The notes: generated by a model from the sequence alone, not told the origin. A stretch of 64,000 nt of DNA from Buchnera aphidicola (Schlechtendalia chinensis) (GCF_001648115.1 NZ_CP011299.1:186001-250000), one strand, 5' to 3'; positions 10,173 to 20,310 are shown, counted from the first letter of the stretch. Made by a program: numbers and translations.

Positions 10173-11042
10173 GTGAAACAACATTTTCATTGTATTGGAA
10201 TAGTTGGCTATCCTCGTCATTCTAGTGCGTTATCTACACATAGAATTCTTTATAGTTGGTTGGAAAAAAAGTATCAAGTTATTATTGAAGATAAAATATC
10301 TAACAAGTTAAATTTGAAATATATGAATACGGATTCGTTGTCTAATATTGGGAAAAGATGTGATTTGGTAATAGTAGTTGGAGGAGATGGAAATATGTTG
10401 TATGCAGCTCGTGTTTTATCTTCTTACAAGATTAAAATTATTGGAATTAATAGAGGAAATTTAGGTTTCTTAACTGACTTGAATCCTGATACTGCGTTAG
10501 AACAATTATCACGTGTTTTATCTGGGGAATATGTTCAAGAAAATCGATTTTTATTAGAAGTAAAAATAGTTAAAAGCAATCAATCGTATAAAATAAGTAA
10601 AGCTATTAACGAAGTTGTACTACATTCTGCTCATGTAGCACACATGATTAATTTTGAAGTATATATTAATAATAATTTTTCTTTTTCTCAGCGTTCAGAT
10701 GGTTTAATTATTTCTACTCCTACGGGATCTACTGGGTATTCACTTTCAGCTGGAGGGCCAATTTTAGCAACTTCTTTAGAAGCAATTGTACTAGTTCCTA
10801 TGTTTCCTCATACTTTGTCATCACGTCCTTTAGTTATTGATAGTACTAGTACAATTTGTTTGAGATGTATGGAGACTATATCAGAATTAAAAGTTAGTTG
10901 TGATAGCCAGATAATTTTATCAGTTGATAAACATGATTTAATTTTTATTAAAAAGAGTAATGATCTTTTACGTTTAATACATCCGAAAGATTATAATTAT
11001 TTTAAAATCCTAAGTTCTAAATTAAATTGGTTGAAGAAGTAA
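10173..11042 (+). CDS. nadK: NAD kinase
   Basis: NAD kinase phosphorylates NAD+ to NADP+. The GGDGNM motif with its catalytic Asp, the NEVVLH segment and [16 protein letters not shown] are all present, and the C-terminus matches E. coli (SYF.. to [14 protein letters not shown]). I choose a GTG start because AAAGGA sits nine bases upstream and the protein then begins [12 protein letters not shown], aligning with E. coli MNNHFKCIGIVG (289 versus 292 residues). An in-frame ATG 8 codons earlier lacks a ribosome-binding site. Confidence 0.94.
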   Translation: MKQHFHCIGIVGYPRHSSALSTHRILYSWLEKKYQVIIEDKISNKLNLKYMNTDSLSNIGKRCDLVIVVGGDGNMLYAARVLSSYKIKIIGINRGNLGFLTDLNPDTALEQLSRVLSGEYVQENRFLLEVKIVKSNQSYKISKAINEVVLHSAHVAHMINFEVYINNNFSFSQRSDGLIISTPTGSTGYSLSAGGPILATSLEAIVLVPMFPHTLSSRPLVIDSTSTICLRCMETISELKVSCDSQIILSVDKHDLIFIKKSNDLLRLIHPKDYNYFKILSSKLNWLKK

Positions 11043-11160
11043 TGCCTAAAAATTTATTTATTTAAATATTATATTTTTTATTTTTATGCATAATTTAATC
11101 AATTTTTTCTGATTAACATTAATATTTTTTACATTAAATTTAAATATCTATATATTTTTA

Positions 11161-11515
11161 TGGAGCTGGCGGGATTCGAACCCGCGTCCAAAATTTTTAC
11201 CACTTTAGCGCTACATGCTTAGTCTATTTTGGGAATTTAAATTTCTATAAACGTATAGACTCGTAATAGATGTATGCTTATTATATTTTAACAAACTTAA
11301 TTTATAAGCAAAAATAAAATTTGCGATCTCTTTTATGACCTCTATATATTTTATTTCAAGAGAAAAATAAAAAGAGGGCTTTAATACAGGTTATTAAGCT
11401 GCTAAAGCATAGTTGTGTTGTTTTGCTACTATATTTTACGGTTTTTAACGAGGCAAACCGTACCTCGGCATGCACTTTAGTTTTCAATAATTTTGTCAAG
11501 TCCAAAAACAGCCCC
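11161..11515 (-). ncRNA. ssrA: Transfer-messenger RNA (tmRNA, SsrA)
   Basis: The 5' end GGGGCUGUUUUUGGACUUGAC and the 3' tRNA-like end with GGGTTCGAATCCC and CAGCTCCA give the alanyl-acceptor stem and T-loop of a one-piece tmRNA, about 355 nt. The 3' CCA is not encoded and must be added. The tag frame (11426-11397) reads GCA AAA CAA CAC AAC TAT GCT TTA GCA GCT, that is AKQHNYALAA, followed by TAA TAA. It rescues stalled ribosomes together with SmpB. A TACAAT hexamer six bases upstream of the 5' end is a plausible -10 box. Confidence 0.97.
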
Positions 11516-11641
11516 ACTTTTATTGTATAATAAAATAAAAATTTAATCTAGAAATAAGTCTAATAAATAATTCTAATATTGTAAAAATTAAATGAATACG
11601 TTTAAAATTTTAATTTCTTCAAAATTAATGGAAAATTAACA

Positions 11642-11974
11642 ATGAATACTATAAAAAAAATTAAAGATCAAATTAAAAAAAATCCAATTATAATTTATAT
11701 GAAAGGATCTCCTGAATCTCCAAGTTGTGGTTTTTCTGCTCAAGCTGTTCAAGCTTTATCTTCATGTGGTCAAAAATTTGCTTATGTAGACATTCTTCAG
11801 TATCCTGACATTCGTTCAGAATTACCAAAATACGCTGATTGGCCTACATTTCCGCAATTATGGATAAATGGAAATCTTATAGGAGGTTGTAACATTATTT
11901 TAGAATTATTTGAAAATGGAGAGTTAAAAAAAATAGTTTCAAAAGCTTCAAAAAATAATACAAATGTTGTTTAA
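11642..11974 (+). CDS. grxD: Monothiol glutaredoxin, CGFS type (Grx4)
   Basis: This 110-residue protein matches E. coli GrxD (115). The CGFS active site is at residues 29-32 (SPSCGFSAQ), with WPTFPQLW and GGCNII forming the glutathione and iron-sulfur binding surface. CGFS glutaredoxins carry and deliver [2Fe-2S] clusters and pair with BolA-type proteins. It is divergent from tmRNA and convergent with rnt. The start ATG is well supported by alignment (MNTIKKIKDQI against MSTTIEKIQRQI). Confidence 0.95.
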   Translation: MNTIKKIKDQIKKNPIIIYMKGSPESPSCGFSAQAVQALSSCGQKFAYVDILQYPDIRSELPKYADWPTFPQLWINGNLIGGCNIILELFENGELKKIVSKASKNNTNVV

Positions 11975-12093
11975 AATATTTATGTGTTTTACGTTTATTA
12001 TATTTTATTAGGTATATATTGTGCAATTTTTTTAATAAAAAAGTATACTCATAATAATTGATATGTATTTCACTCTTTTAAAATGTTTATCAT

Positions 12094-12735
12094 TTATTTT
12101 TTATTATTGGGTGGCCATCCACCCAATTTTTTCCAATAGTTTACTATTTTGCAAAAAAGATTAGCTGTTTTTCGTGTATCATATAAAGCTGAATGCGCTT
12201 GATTATTATCAAATTTCAGTCCAATTTCTTTGCATGCTCGTGCTAATACGGTTTGTCCTACAGCTAGTCCGCTTAATGTAGCTGTATCAAAAATTACAAA
12301 TGGATGAAATGGATTATTTTTAATTTTGTTGCGTTTAATAGCAGCCATTAGAAAGTTGTAATCAAATATTGCATTATGAGCTACAATAATACTCTTACTG
12401 CATTTTTGTTTTTGAATTCCTGTGTTAATTAGACGTAAGATGGAGTTCAATGCTTCATATTCACTAATAGCACCGCGTAATGGATTAAATGGATCAATTT
12501 TATTAAATGCAATAGCATTAGGATCAATTATTGATCCTAAAAATGGTTTTATATGACAATGTAAAAGATTTTCTTGCTCTAGTAAACCTAATGAGTTCAT
12601 CTTTAACGTAATAACAGCGATTTCTAAAAGTGCATTGGTATTTGAATCAATTCCAGAAGTTTCAATGTCTATAACTACAGGGTAAAACGTTCGAAAACGT
12701 TTTCTTAAGAAATAATGTTTTTCAATTTTACACAT
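12094..12735 (-). CDS. rnt: Ribonuclease T
   Basis: RNase T is a DEDDh 3'-5' exoribonuclease that trims the 3' ends of tRNAs and other stable RNAs. Its acidic motifs are visible in VVIDIETSG (Asp23, Glu25), [11 protein letters not shown] and [13 protein letters not shown] (His and last Asp). The C-terminal KKLGGWPP matches E. coli. At 213 residues it is full length (E. coli 215). It converges on grxD; the 119-base gap between them shows no clear hairpin. Confidence 0.95.
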   Translation of the reverse strand: MCKIEKHYFLRKRFRTFYPVVIDIETSGIDSNTNALLEIAVITLKMNSLGLLEQENLLHCHIKPFLGSIIDPNAIAFNKIDPFNPLRGAISEYEALNSILRLINTGIQKQKCSKSIIVAHNAIFDYNFLMAAIKRNKIKNNPFHPFVIFDTATLSGLAVGQTVLARACKEIGLKFDNNQAHSALYDTRKTANLFCKIVNYWKKLGGWPPNNKK

Positions 12736-12937
12736 TAGATTCTCGTTTGTTATTTAAGTATGTTTAATTTTTTTATTTATTGTATAATATTTTTAAAAAT
12801 TTTTATAAAAAATTCTTAAAAATTTGTTACGTTTTTTAGAAAATAGTTTTGATATAAAATTGTAATTTATTTTTAGAACAATTTTATAAATTTTTAGTAT
12901 ATATTTTTATATTAATAAAACATTAGGATACATATAA

Positions 12938-13552
12938 ATGAATTATACTTTGCCATCACTTAATTATTCATATGACAGTTTAGAACCGTACTTTGATGCA
13001 ATGACTATGAAAATTCATCATACCAAACATCATCAAGCATATATAGATAACACGAATGCTTTGTTACTGCACAGCGATTTAAAAAATATTTCTATTGAGG
13101 ATCTAATTTCTAATTTATCAGATGTAAATATTGAAAAGAAAATAGAATTACAAAATAATGCAGGTGGGCATGCGAATCATAGTTTTTTTTGGTCTATCTT
13201 GAAACTTAATACTGTTTTAAAGGGAGCACTTAAAACTTCGATCGAACATAATTTTGGGTCTTTTGAAAAATTTAAAAAAGAGTTTGAAGCAGTAGCTATA
13301 AAACATTTTGGTTCTGGTTGGATATGGTTGATTCAAGATCACTCAAAACTATTTGTAGCTTCTACCATTAATCAAAATAGTCCGCTAATGGGAAAAGAAA
13401 TATCTGGAATGTCAGGAATTCCTCTTCTTTGCTTGGATGTTTGGGAACATGCTTATTATTTAAAATATCAAAATAGACGTATAGATTATGTGCGTTCGTT
13501 CTGGAATGTAGTCAACTGGGATGCAGTTAGTAAAAGGTTTAATTGTAATTAG
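12938..13552 (+). CDS. sodA: Superoxide dismutase, Mn-type
   Basis: This 204-residue Fe/Mn-family enzyme converts superoxide to oxygen and hydrogen peroxide. Metal ligands are His27 (KIHHTKHHQAY), His81 (GGHANHSFFW), and the Asp and His of LDVWEHAYYL. The GGHANH context and overall match favour the Mn form. AGGATA lies before the ATG. The peroxide it makes is a substrate for the peroxiredoxin encoded nearby. An AT-rich hairpin follows it. Confidence 0.95.
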   Translation: MNYTLPSLNYSYDSLEPYFDAMTMKIHHTKHHQAYIDNTNALLLHSDLKNISIEDLISNLSDVNIEKKIELQNNAGGHANHSFFWSILKLNTVLKGALKTSIEHNFGSFEKFKKEFEAVAIKHFGSGWIWLIQDHSKLFVASTINQNSPLMGKEISGMSGIPLLCLDVWEHAYYLKYQNRRIDYVRSFWNVVNWDAVSKRFNCN

Positions 13553-13629
13553 TTTAATTTTTTTTAGAAATATTTTATTCTGCATTAAGATAGGTTTTTA
13601 TATAAATTTTTTGAGCTGTATTAATCAGA

Positions 13630-13664
13630 TATATAAAAGCACGTTTTGCGCGTACTTTTATATA
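13630..13664 (+). terminator. Hairpin downstream of sodA
   Basis: The arms TATATAAAAGCACG and CGTACTTTTATATA are inverted with one mismatch around a short TTTTGCG loop. It lies in the 138-base gap between sodA and pth, on the same strand. No clear T-run follows, so it may be an mRNA-stabilising structure rather than a terminator. Confidence 0.4.
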
Positions 13665-13690
13665 CTAATAATTTTATGGTATAACACAAA

Positions 13691-14317
13691 ATGTGTTTTA
13701 GAAATATTAAGTTAATTGTTGGTCTAGCTAATCCATTTATAAAATATCATCATACTAGACATAACGTAGGATCTTGGTTTGTTCAACGTTTAGCTAGTTT
13801 TTACAAAAAAGTTTTAAAAGAAGACAAGAGATTCTTAGGATATACAGGATCGCTGTTTCAATCTAATTCTAAAGTACTTTTATTTATACCTAACGTTTTT
13901 ATGAACGTTTGTAGTAGATCAATTATGATTATTTCTAATTTTTATCATATTAGATCAGATGAACTTTTAGTTGCTCATGATGAATTGGATTTAGAACCTG
14001 GATTAGTACGATTTAAATTTGGCCATGGACATAACGGTCATAATGGAGTTAGAAATATTATTGATGTTTTAACAAAAAAAAATAATTTTTTGAGAATTCA
14101 AATTGGAATTGGTCGTCCTAAGGAAATTTTTGAAATATCAAATTTTGTTTTGTCCCCACCAACATTAAACGAAAAAAATTTAATTGAAAAGTCTATCCAT
14201 CGTGCAGTACATGCTACCAATATTTTAATACAAGAAAAACATACTTTAACAGCACAAGATTTTTTGAAAAATTTTAATGTAATTGACGTATTATCGAGTA
14301 AGGAATTGAAATTCTGA
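13691..14317 (+). CDS. pth: Peptidyl-tRNA hydrolase
   Basis: Pth cleaves peptidyl-tRNA released from stalled ribosomes. The catalytic His is in TRHNVGSW and the catalytic Asp in AHDELDLEPG; the substrate-binding HNGHNGVRNII is also present. Length is 208 residues against 194 in E. coli, the extra residues being mainly at the C-terminus. No strong ribosome-binding site precedes the ATG. It is followed by ychF after 30 bases, as in E. coli, so the two are probably cotranscribed. Confidence 0.95.
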   Translation: MCFRNIKLIVGLANPFIKYHHTRHNVGSWFVQRLASFYKKVLKEDKRFLGYTGSLFQSNSKVLLFIPNVFMNVCSRSIMIISNFYHIRSDELLVAHDELDLEPGLVRFKFGHGHNGHNGVRNIIDVLTKKNNFLRIQIGIGRPKEIFEISNFVLSPPTLNEKNLIEKSIHRAVHATNILIQEKHTLTAQDFLKNFNVIDVLSSKELKF

Positions 14318-14347
14318 AATTTTTGTTACTTTAAGGTGAGTACTGTT

Positions 14348-15439
14348 ATGGGCTTTAAGTGTGGTTTGGTAGGATTACCTAATGTTGGAAAATCAACTAT
14401 CTTTAATAAATTAACAAATTTAAACATATCTGCAGAAAATTTTCCGTTTTGTACTATTAAACCTAATTTTGGAATTACTTTAGTTTCTGATGATCGTCTG
14501 AAAACGCTTTCAAATATAGTTAATTCTGATTGCATTATTCCAACATATATTGAATTAGTAGATATTGCTGGTTTAGTAAAGGGAGCATGTCAAGGGGAAG
14601 GGTTAGGTAATAAATTTTTAAATCATATCAAGGAAACAGATTTAATCATTCATGTTGTTCGCGGTTTTAAAGATGACAAGATTTCTCATGTTTACGGTCG
14701 AGTAAATCCTGTTGAAGATATTGAAATAATAAATTTAGAACTAATATTATCAGATTTTGATGTTTGTAAAAATAGAATACAAAAGTTGAAGCAGAAAAAT
14801 TATGTATTGTTTAAAAAAAATATAGATAGAGAAATTAAAATATTAAATTATTGTTTAACTTGTTTAAAATCGAATAAGTTTTTGAAATTTTCTAATTTAA
14901 CTTTAGAAGAAATAAAAGTTATTGAGCATTTAAAGTTTATCACATTAAAACCAATTATGTATGTTGTTAATACAAGTATTAATGTTAAAAATAATGTTTG
15001 TATTAAAAAAGTTTTAGATTTATCGAAAAAAGAAAAATCGTTTGTTTCATTAGTTTGCGTGGATTCTGAATTTGGTAATGATACTTATGAACAAGAAAAA
15101 GAAAATTTAAATTATAAAGAATTAAATTTTGTTGCGTTTGGATTGAATTCTATTGCTATTTTTGGATATAAATTATTAAGATTAAAATCTTTTTTCACTG
15201 TTGGAGAAAAAGAAGTACATGCGTGGACAACAAAAAGCGATGTTACTATTAAAGAGTCAGTAAAATGTATTCATACAGACTTAAGTGTAGGTTTCATTCG
15301 TGCTCAAGTTATTTCATATGTTGATTTTGTAAAGTTTGGTGGAGAAAAAAATACTAAAAAGTTTGGAAAAGTTCGTATGGAAGGTAAGAATTATTACATT
15401 AATGATGGAGACATTATTAATGTTTTATATAAAATATAA
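14348..15439 (+). CDS. ychF: YchF/OLA1-family ribosome-binding ATPase
   Basis: YchF is an Obg-related P-loop ATPase that binds ribosomes. GLPNVGKST is the P-loop and VDIAGLVKGA the G3 region; a coiled-coil insertion and a C-terminal TGS domain (GFIRAQVISY, DGDIINVLY) follow. I start at the ATG of MGFKCGLVG, giving 363 residues as in E. coli, because AAGGTGAG sits 7 bases upstream; the in-frame GTG four codons earlier is inside that site. The NxxE motif that gives ATP preference reads NTSI here. Confidence 0.94.
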   Translation: MGFKCGLVGLPNVGKSTIFNKLTNLNISAENFPFCTIKPNFGITLVSDDRLKTLSNIVNSDCIIPTYIELVDIAGLVKGACQGEGLGNKFLNHIKETDLIIHVVRGFKDDKISHVYGRVNPVEDIEIINLELILSDFDVCKNRIQKLKQKNYVLFKKNIDREIKILNYCLTCLKSNKFLKFSNLTLEEIKVIEHLKFITLKPIMYVVNTSINVKNNVCIKKVLDLSKKEKSFVSLVCVDSEFGNDTYEQEKENLNYKELNFVAFGLNSIAIFGYKLLRLKSFFTVGEKEVHAWTTKSDVTIKESVKCIHTDLSVGFIRAQVISYVDFVKFGGEKNTKKFGKVRMEGKNYYINDGDIINVLYKI

Positions 15440-15518
15440 AAATTTCATTTTACTTTTAAAATGTAATTTTTAATATTATTTTTTAAAAAATTTAATAGAA
15501 CTTATAAATAATGCGTCT

Positions 15519-15546
15519 GTATATAGAGATATTTTTCTCTATATAC
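15519..15546. terminator. Bidirectional terminator between ychF and thrC
   Basis: A perfect 11-bp stem, GTATATAGAGA paired with TCTCTATATAC, around a 6-base loop lies between the convergent ychF and thrC genes, with A/T-rich tails on both sides. It probably ends transcripts from both directions. Confidence 0.65.
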
Positions 15547-15556
15547 AAATAGAATT

Positions 15557-16849
15557 TTATTTTTTTAAAAGAAATTTTCTTAATTTAGAAAAGATCGGAT
15601 AAATATTGTACGATAATATTGGAAGTTTTGTTCTTTTAGATAATTCTAAGGGTAAGGATAAATTTATATTTAAAATTTCTTCTACAGTGTTTTTAAATTT
15701 AGAAGGATGTGCAGTTCCTAGAAACAATCCAAATTCATCATTCTTTAATTTTTTTCTTAGTAAATGGTAAGCTACTGCTGCGTGAGGTTCTGAAATGTAA
15801 CCTTGTTGCTGTAGATCTTTTAGACTCTCTTTCGTTAACAGGTCAGAAACGCTACCACTTTTTAGTTTCTTTAAAGACCAAAATTTTCGTTTAAATAATT
15901 CTTTCACTCTTGGCCAATTATTTGGTTGACTAATGTCCATGGCATTAGACAATGTTGATATTGTATCATGTGGTGACCATTTTCCTGTTTTTAGAAACCT
16001 TGGGATTGTGTCATTAGAATTAGTAGAAGCTATAAATGTTTTTATAGGAAGTCCTAAAGATTGCGCTAATAGCCCTGCAGTAATGTTTCCAAAATTTCCG
16101 CAAGGAATAGAAATGACTAGATTTTTCTTTTGTTTTTCAGTAAGTAGAGAGTAAGCTTCAAAATAGTAACAAATTTGTGCTAATAATCTACTAATATTTA
16201 TAGAGTTAGCAGAGTTTAATCCTATTGTTTTTTTGAGATCGTTATCTTGGAAAGCTTGTTTAACTAAGTTTTGACATTCATCAAAGCTACCGTTTATTGA
16301 AATTGTTGTTATATTTTCGCCCAATGTACAGAATAATTTTTCTTGTAATTCGCTAATTTTCCCTTTAGGATAAAGAATGATAACTCGGACGTTTTTCATT
16401 TTGTAAAATGCATGAGCAACTGCAGCGCCTGTATCTCCAGAAGTTGCTGTTAAAATTGTTATAATTTCGTTTTTATCACGATTTAAAAAATCAATAACTT
16501 GTGCCATAAACCTCGCTCCGAAATCTTTAAAAGCGAGTGTAGGACCATGAAAAAGTTCAAGACATGCTATATTTTCTTGAATTGGGACAAGAACCGGAGT
16601 AGTACAAGAAAATGCTTTATTAACTTGTGAATGTAATTCAAAATCTTCAATTTCATCTCCTATGATCATAGAAAGTAGTTTACTACTTCTTTTTATAAAG
16701 TCCATTTCTAATAGTTCAGAAAGTGTGTTTTTTGAAATTTCTGGTAGTTCTTTTGGAAAAAATAACCCTTGTTGTTGTCCTAATCCAAGCTTTACAGCTT
16801 CTGAAAAGCTAGTTTCTTCGTTTTTATTTTTTAAATTATAGAGTTTCAT
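15557..16849 (-). CDS. thrC: Threonine synthase
   Basis: ThrC converts O-phosphohomoserine to threonine using PLP. The 430 residues match E. coli ThrC (428). The PLP-binding Lys lies in GPTLAFKDFGARF, and TATSGDTGAAV and PCGNFGNITAG form the phosphate-binding loops. It is the last gene of thrABC, three bases after thrB. Threonine is one of the essential amino acids these symbionts supply to sap-feeding hosts, so retention is expected. Confidence 0.96.
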   Translation of the reverse strand: MKLYNLKNKNEETSFSEAVKLGLGQQQGLFFPKELPEISKNTLSELLEMDFIKRSSKLLSMIIGDEIEDFELHSQVNKAFSCTTPVLVPIQENIACLELFHGPTLAFKDFGARFMAQVIDFLNRDKNEIITILTATSGDTGAAVAHAFYKMKNVRVIILYPKGKISELQEKLFCTLGENITTISINGSFDECQNLVKQAFQDNDLKKTIGLNSANSINISRLLAQICYYFEAYSLLTEKQKKNLVISIPCGNFGNITAGLLAQSLGLPIKTFIASTNSNDTIPRFLKTGKWSPHDTISTLSNAMDISQPNNWPRVKELFKRKFWSLKKLKSGSVSDLLTKESLKDLQQQGYISEPHAAVAYHLLRKKLKNDEFGLFLGTAHPSKFKNTVEEILNINLSLPLELSKRTKLPILSYNIYPIFSKLRKFLLKK

Positions 16850-16852
16850 TCA

Positions 16853-17782
16853 CTATCCTATTTGACGAGTTCCTAAAGTATCTATTTTGCAAATATGAAT
16901 AAATCCTTTTTTAGTTTGTAAATAGTTCTTATTAAGCCATGTTTTTATTTTTTTTGCAGTATTCAAATTATCAGAAATAACAAAAATAGTTGGTCCTGAT
17001 CCTGATATTCCGCATCCTATAGCTCCTATTTTTTTTGTTTCTTCTCTTATTTTTAAGAAATTAGGTAACAATTTGATACGATATGGTTCAGCAATGACAT
17101 CATTCATAAGTTGTGAAGCTAAGCTAGGCTGTTTTGTATATAGAGCGTGAACAAATCCTGCTAAATATCGACTGTGTTCAATACAAATTTCTTTGCTATA
17201 TTGCATAGGTAGCATTGTTCTTGCTTCTGATGTTGCAATTTTAATTCCAGGCCAAGCTATAATCCATAGCCAGTTTTTAAAGATTGGTAATTTCTGGCAT
17301 ATTATGTTATTTTTATTGATTATTAATTGTAATCCACCTAGGAAGCATGGTGCTACATTGTCGTAGTGTATACTTCCAGATATTTTACCTTCTAATTTTC
17401 CCATAAGTAATAATAGTTCAGTTTTTTTGATGGGATTTTCAAAATGTGCATTCATAGCTGTAATAGAGGCGACCACAGAACAAGCGCTAGATCCTAGTCC
17501 TGATCCGATTGGAAGATTTTTTTCTAAAATAATAGTAATTGGCAAGTTCTTTTTAAGAAGAGAACAAAAATATTTCCAGCATTTCCAAACTATATTGTTA
17601 TTAGTTTTTATGGGTAGTTGATTCGAAAACATACCTTTATTAATCAATTGAAAGGTTTTTGAAGGAGAAATTGTAACAATATCTCCTAAAAAAGATCCAT
17701 CTATTGGCGCAATTGCAGCACCCAACACATCAAATCCTACTCCTACATTTCCAATTGACGCAGGAGAATAAAATTTTATCAC
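16853..17782 (-). CDS. thrB: Homoserine kinase
   Basis: ThrB phosphorylates homoserine, the step before ThrC. It is a 309-residue GHMP-family kinase (E. coli 310) with the ATP-binding [13 protein letters not shown] loop, the N-terminal [15 protein letters not shown] and the C-terminal [10 protein letters not shown] motif. It sits between thrA (18 bases upstream) and thrC (3 bases downstream), so the three genes form one operon. Confidence 0.96.
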   Translation of the reverse strand: MIKFYSPASIGNVGVGFDVLGAAIAPIDGSFLGDIVTISPSKTFQLINKGMFSNQLPIKTNNNIVWKCWKYFCSLLKKNLPITIILEKNLPIGSGLGSSACSVVASITAMNAHFENPIKKTELLLLMGKLEGKISGSIHYDNVAPCFLGGLQLIINKNNIICQKLPIFKNWLWIIAWPGIKIATSEARTMLPMQYSKEICIEHSRYLAGFVHALYTKQPSLASQLMNDVIAEPYRIKLLPNFLKIREETKKIGAIGCGISGSGPTIFVISDNLNTAKKIKTWLNKNYLQTKKGFIHICKIDTLGTRQIG

Positions 17783-17800
17783 TATTTAAGCTCCTTGTAT

Positions 17801-20248
17801 TTATGACAATATACGTAATATGTCTGAAAATACTCCGGAAGCAGTTACATCATTTCCCGCCCCGTATCCTCTTAATACTAGCGGAATGGGTTGATAATAT
17901 TTGCTATAAAAAGCTAATGCATTTTCTCCATTTTTTATTGCATATAATGGGTCTTGTTCATCAATTTCATCAATTTTTACTTGGCATTGTCCTTCTTTTT
18001 TTATTATTCCTACTAATCTCAAAGTTTTTCCTATTTTTTTTGCTTTTTTTATTTTATCGTCGAATATTTCGTCTAGTTCCCTAAGTTTTATCATAAAATC
18101 TTCAGCATGTGTAATGTGATTAAAATTTTCAGGTAGTATAGGTTTAATTTCAATATCTTTTAATTCTAATTTTAATCCAATTTCCCGTGCTAATATTAAT
18201 AGTTTTCTCGCTACATCAACTCCAGATAGATCATCTTTTGGATTTGGTTCAGTCAATCCTAGTTTTTGTGCTTGTTTTGTTGCTTCAGATAATAATACGT
18301 TTTCTTCTAGTTTTCCAAAAATAAAGGATAGTGAACCTGATAAAATTCCTCTAAAATGTATAATTTTATCTCCAGAATAAAGTAAATTTTTTAAATTTTC
18401 TATTACAGGTAATCCTGCTCCAACATTAGTTTCGTATAAAAATTTTTTGTTTGCACGTGAAGCAGAATGTCGAATTTCTTGGTAATATTTTAAACTGGAC
18501 GTATTTGCTTTTTTATTAGATGTTACTATATTATATCCGTGATCGAGTAGCTTAGGATATTGATTAGCTATTTCTTGGTCAGAAGTGCAATCGACTATAA
18601 TTGGATTTATTAATGCATTTTTTTTAGGTAAGCACGTTAAATTTTTTATGTTAAAAAGTTCATTTGATTTTAAAACGTTATATTTCCAGTTTTTCAAATC
18701 AATTCCGTTCATATCTTGAAAAATTTTTTTTGAATTTGCAATTCCACACACTTTTAAGTCTATATTTTTTGTTTTTAACCAATATTGTTGTGAATTTAAC
18801 TGTTTTAGTAAAGTTTTTCCTACCCCTCCCACTCCTATTAAAAAAATTTCAACAATTTGGTTTTTATTGAATAAAAAGTTATGTACAACATTAATTGCAG
18901 GTATTATAAGATTTTCTTTTATAACTATTGAAATAGAATGTTTTGATGATCCTTGAGAAATAGAAAATATATCTATGTTGGCATTATTAAGAGCTAAGAA
19001 TATTTTATAGAAAACGTTTTTTTGAAAACCAATTCTTGTTCCTATTACAGATAGAATGGATAAATTTTCTATAATTTTTATAGGCATTAATAACTTATTT
19101 TTTATTTCTAGTTGAAATTCATTTTCTAACGTATTTTTGATTTTTTTTACATACTCTTGAGATGTGCAAAAGCTAATGTTAAATTCCGAAGAAGATTGTG
19201 TAATTAATGTTATTCTTATTTTTTTGAGAGACATAGAAGATAACACTCGAGATGCTACCGCAACCATGCTATTCATACCTGGTCCTGAAACATGAAACAT
19301 AGTTATATTGTTTAAATATGCGATTCCTTTGGCTAGTATTTCAACGTTTTGGGAATTCTCACATATCATAGTTCCAACGGCATTTGGATTTTTGGTATTT
19401 TTGATTAAGCATGGAATTTTAAATTTTTTAATTGGGAAAATAGTTTTAGGATGTAATACTTGTGCACCAAAATAAGAAAATTCCATAGCTTCTTTATATG
19501 AAAGAGATTTTAATAGTTTAGCGTTTTTTACTTTTTTAGGATCGCACGTATATATTCCATCTACATCTGTCCAGATTTCGCAAACGTTTCCTTTTAGGCA
19601 TACAGATAAAATGGCTGCAGAGTAATCAGATCCGTTGCGTCCTAATACTACTAATTTTTTTTTCTTATTTCCAGCGATGAAACCTGCCATTAATATAATA
19701 TGATTTTTGGGTATATTTATTGATCTAATTTTTTTTTTAGAAGTTTGAATGTCGATAGTAGAATCTAAATAGTCTCCTTGTGCTACAAGATTTTCTATTG
19801 GATCAATAATGGTAACATTGTACGACATAGATTTTAATATTCCGTCCATGATAGTTATAGATAATAACTCTCCACAACATACTATTTTAGCACGAACGTT
19901 ATCAGGACATTGGTTTAGAAAACGTATTCCGTTAAAAATAGATGTTAAATTTTCAAATTTTTCATCAATAATTTTTTTAATTGTTTTGTAAGAAAAGTTT
20001 TTAGTTGCTTTATATATATCGAAGATTAAATCTAAAAAAATACTTTTTACTGAATGTATATTTTGCGATACGTCACGTTCTTCAATTATTTTTTCAATTA
20101 TTTTTATCATAGAATTAGTGACATTTTCTGGTGCAGATAGTACAACAGCTACTTGTTCTTTTTTAAAATTTTTTTCAATAATATTAGCTACAGTTAAAAA
20201 TTTTGTTGCATTTGCAAGTGAAGTCCCGCCAAATTTAAGTATTTTCAT
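17801..20248 (-). CDS. thrA: Bifunctional aspartokinase I / homoserine dehydrogenase I
   Basis: ThrA catalyses the first and third steps from aspartate to threonine. Of 815 residues (E. coli 820), roughly 1-290 are the aspartokinase (KFGGTS at 5-10; GRNGSDYSAA), about 310-460 the ACT-type regulatory linker, and from about 465 the homoserine dehydrogenase (LIGVGGVGKTLL Rossmann loop; VDCTSDQEIA; DLSGVDVARK). No domain is lost. It leads thrABC and is preceded by an attenuator-like hairpin. Whether threonine feedback inhibition persists cannot be read from sequence. Confidence 0.96.
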   Translation of the reverse strand: MKILKFGGTSLANATKFLTVANIIEKNFKKEQVAVVLSAPENVTNSMIKIIEKIIEERDVSQNIHSVKSIFLDLIFDIYKATKNFSYKTIKKIIDEKFENLTSIFNGIRFLNQCPDNVRAKIVCCGELLSITIMDGILKSMSYNVTIIDPIENLVAQGDYLDSTIDIQTSKKKIRSINIPKNHIILMAGFIAGNKKKKLVVLGRNGSDYSAAILSVCLKGNVCEIWTDVDGIYTCDPKKVKNAKLLKSLSYKEAMEFSYFGAQVLHPKTIFPIKKFKIPCLIKNTKNPNAVGTMICENSQNVEILAKGIAYLNNITMFHVSGPGMNSMVAVASRVLSSMSLKKIRITLITQSSSEFNISFCTSQEYVKKIKNTLENEFQLEIKNKLLMPIKIIENLSILSVIGTRIGFQKNVFYKIFLALNNANIDIFSISQGSSKHSISIVIKENLIIPAINVVHNFLFNKNQIVEIFLIGVGGVGKTLLKQLNSQQYWLKTKNIDLKVCGIANSKKIFQDMNGIDLKNWKYNVLKSNELFNIKNLTCLPKKNALINPIIVDCTSDQEIANQYPKLLDHGYNIVTSNKKANTSSLKYYQEIRHSASRANKKFLYETNVGAGLPVIENLKNLLYSGDKIIHFRGILSGSLSFIFGKLEENVLLSEATKQAQKLGLTEPNPKDDLSGVDVARKLLILAREIGLKLELKDIEIKPILPENFNHITHAEDFMIKLRELDEIFDDKIKKAKKIGKTLRLVGIIKKEGQCQVKIDEIDEQDPLYAIKNGENALAFYSKYYQPIPLVLRGYGAGNDVTASGVFSDILRILS

Positions 20249-20278
20249 ATTTTAAATGTTCCTGAAGCAATATATAAG

Positions 20279-20310
20279 AAAAGCCCACACTTAAAAAAAG
20301 GTAAGCTTTT
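20279..20310 (-). promoter_or_regulatory. Threonine-operon attenuator terminator hairpin (candidate)
   Basis: On the minus strand, AAAAGCTTAC pairs over 10 bp (two G-U pairs) with GTGGGCTTTT, 30 bases before the thrA ATG. The right arm GTGTGGGCTTTT is nearly identical to the E. coli thr attenuator arm GTGCGGGCTTTT, and the distance to thrA is similar. It looks like the surviving terminator of the threonine attenuation system. The trailing T-run is interrupted (TTTTCTT), so efficiency may be reduced. Confidence 0.6.

Noticed and set aside
11161-11185. A separate tRNA gene suggested by the T-loop-like GGGTTCGAATCCC
   Set aside because: The partner acceptor strand lies at 11515, some 350 bases away, and the tag frame sits between them; it is the tRNA-like end of tmRNA.
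13521-13715. Small hydrophobic open frame between sodA and pth
   Set aside because: It overlaps the end of sodA and the start of pth, spans a hairpin and has AT-driven composition (Ile, Phe, Tyr); no support as a gene.
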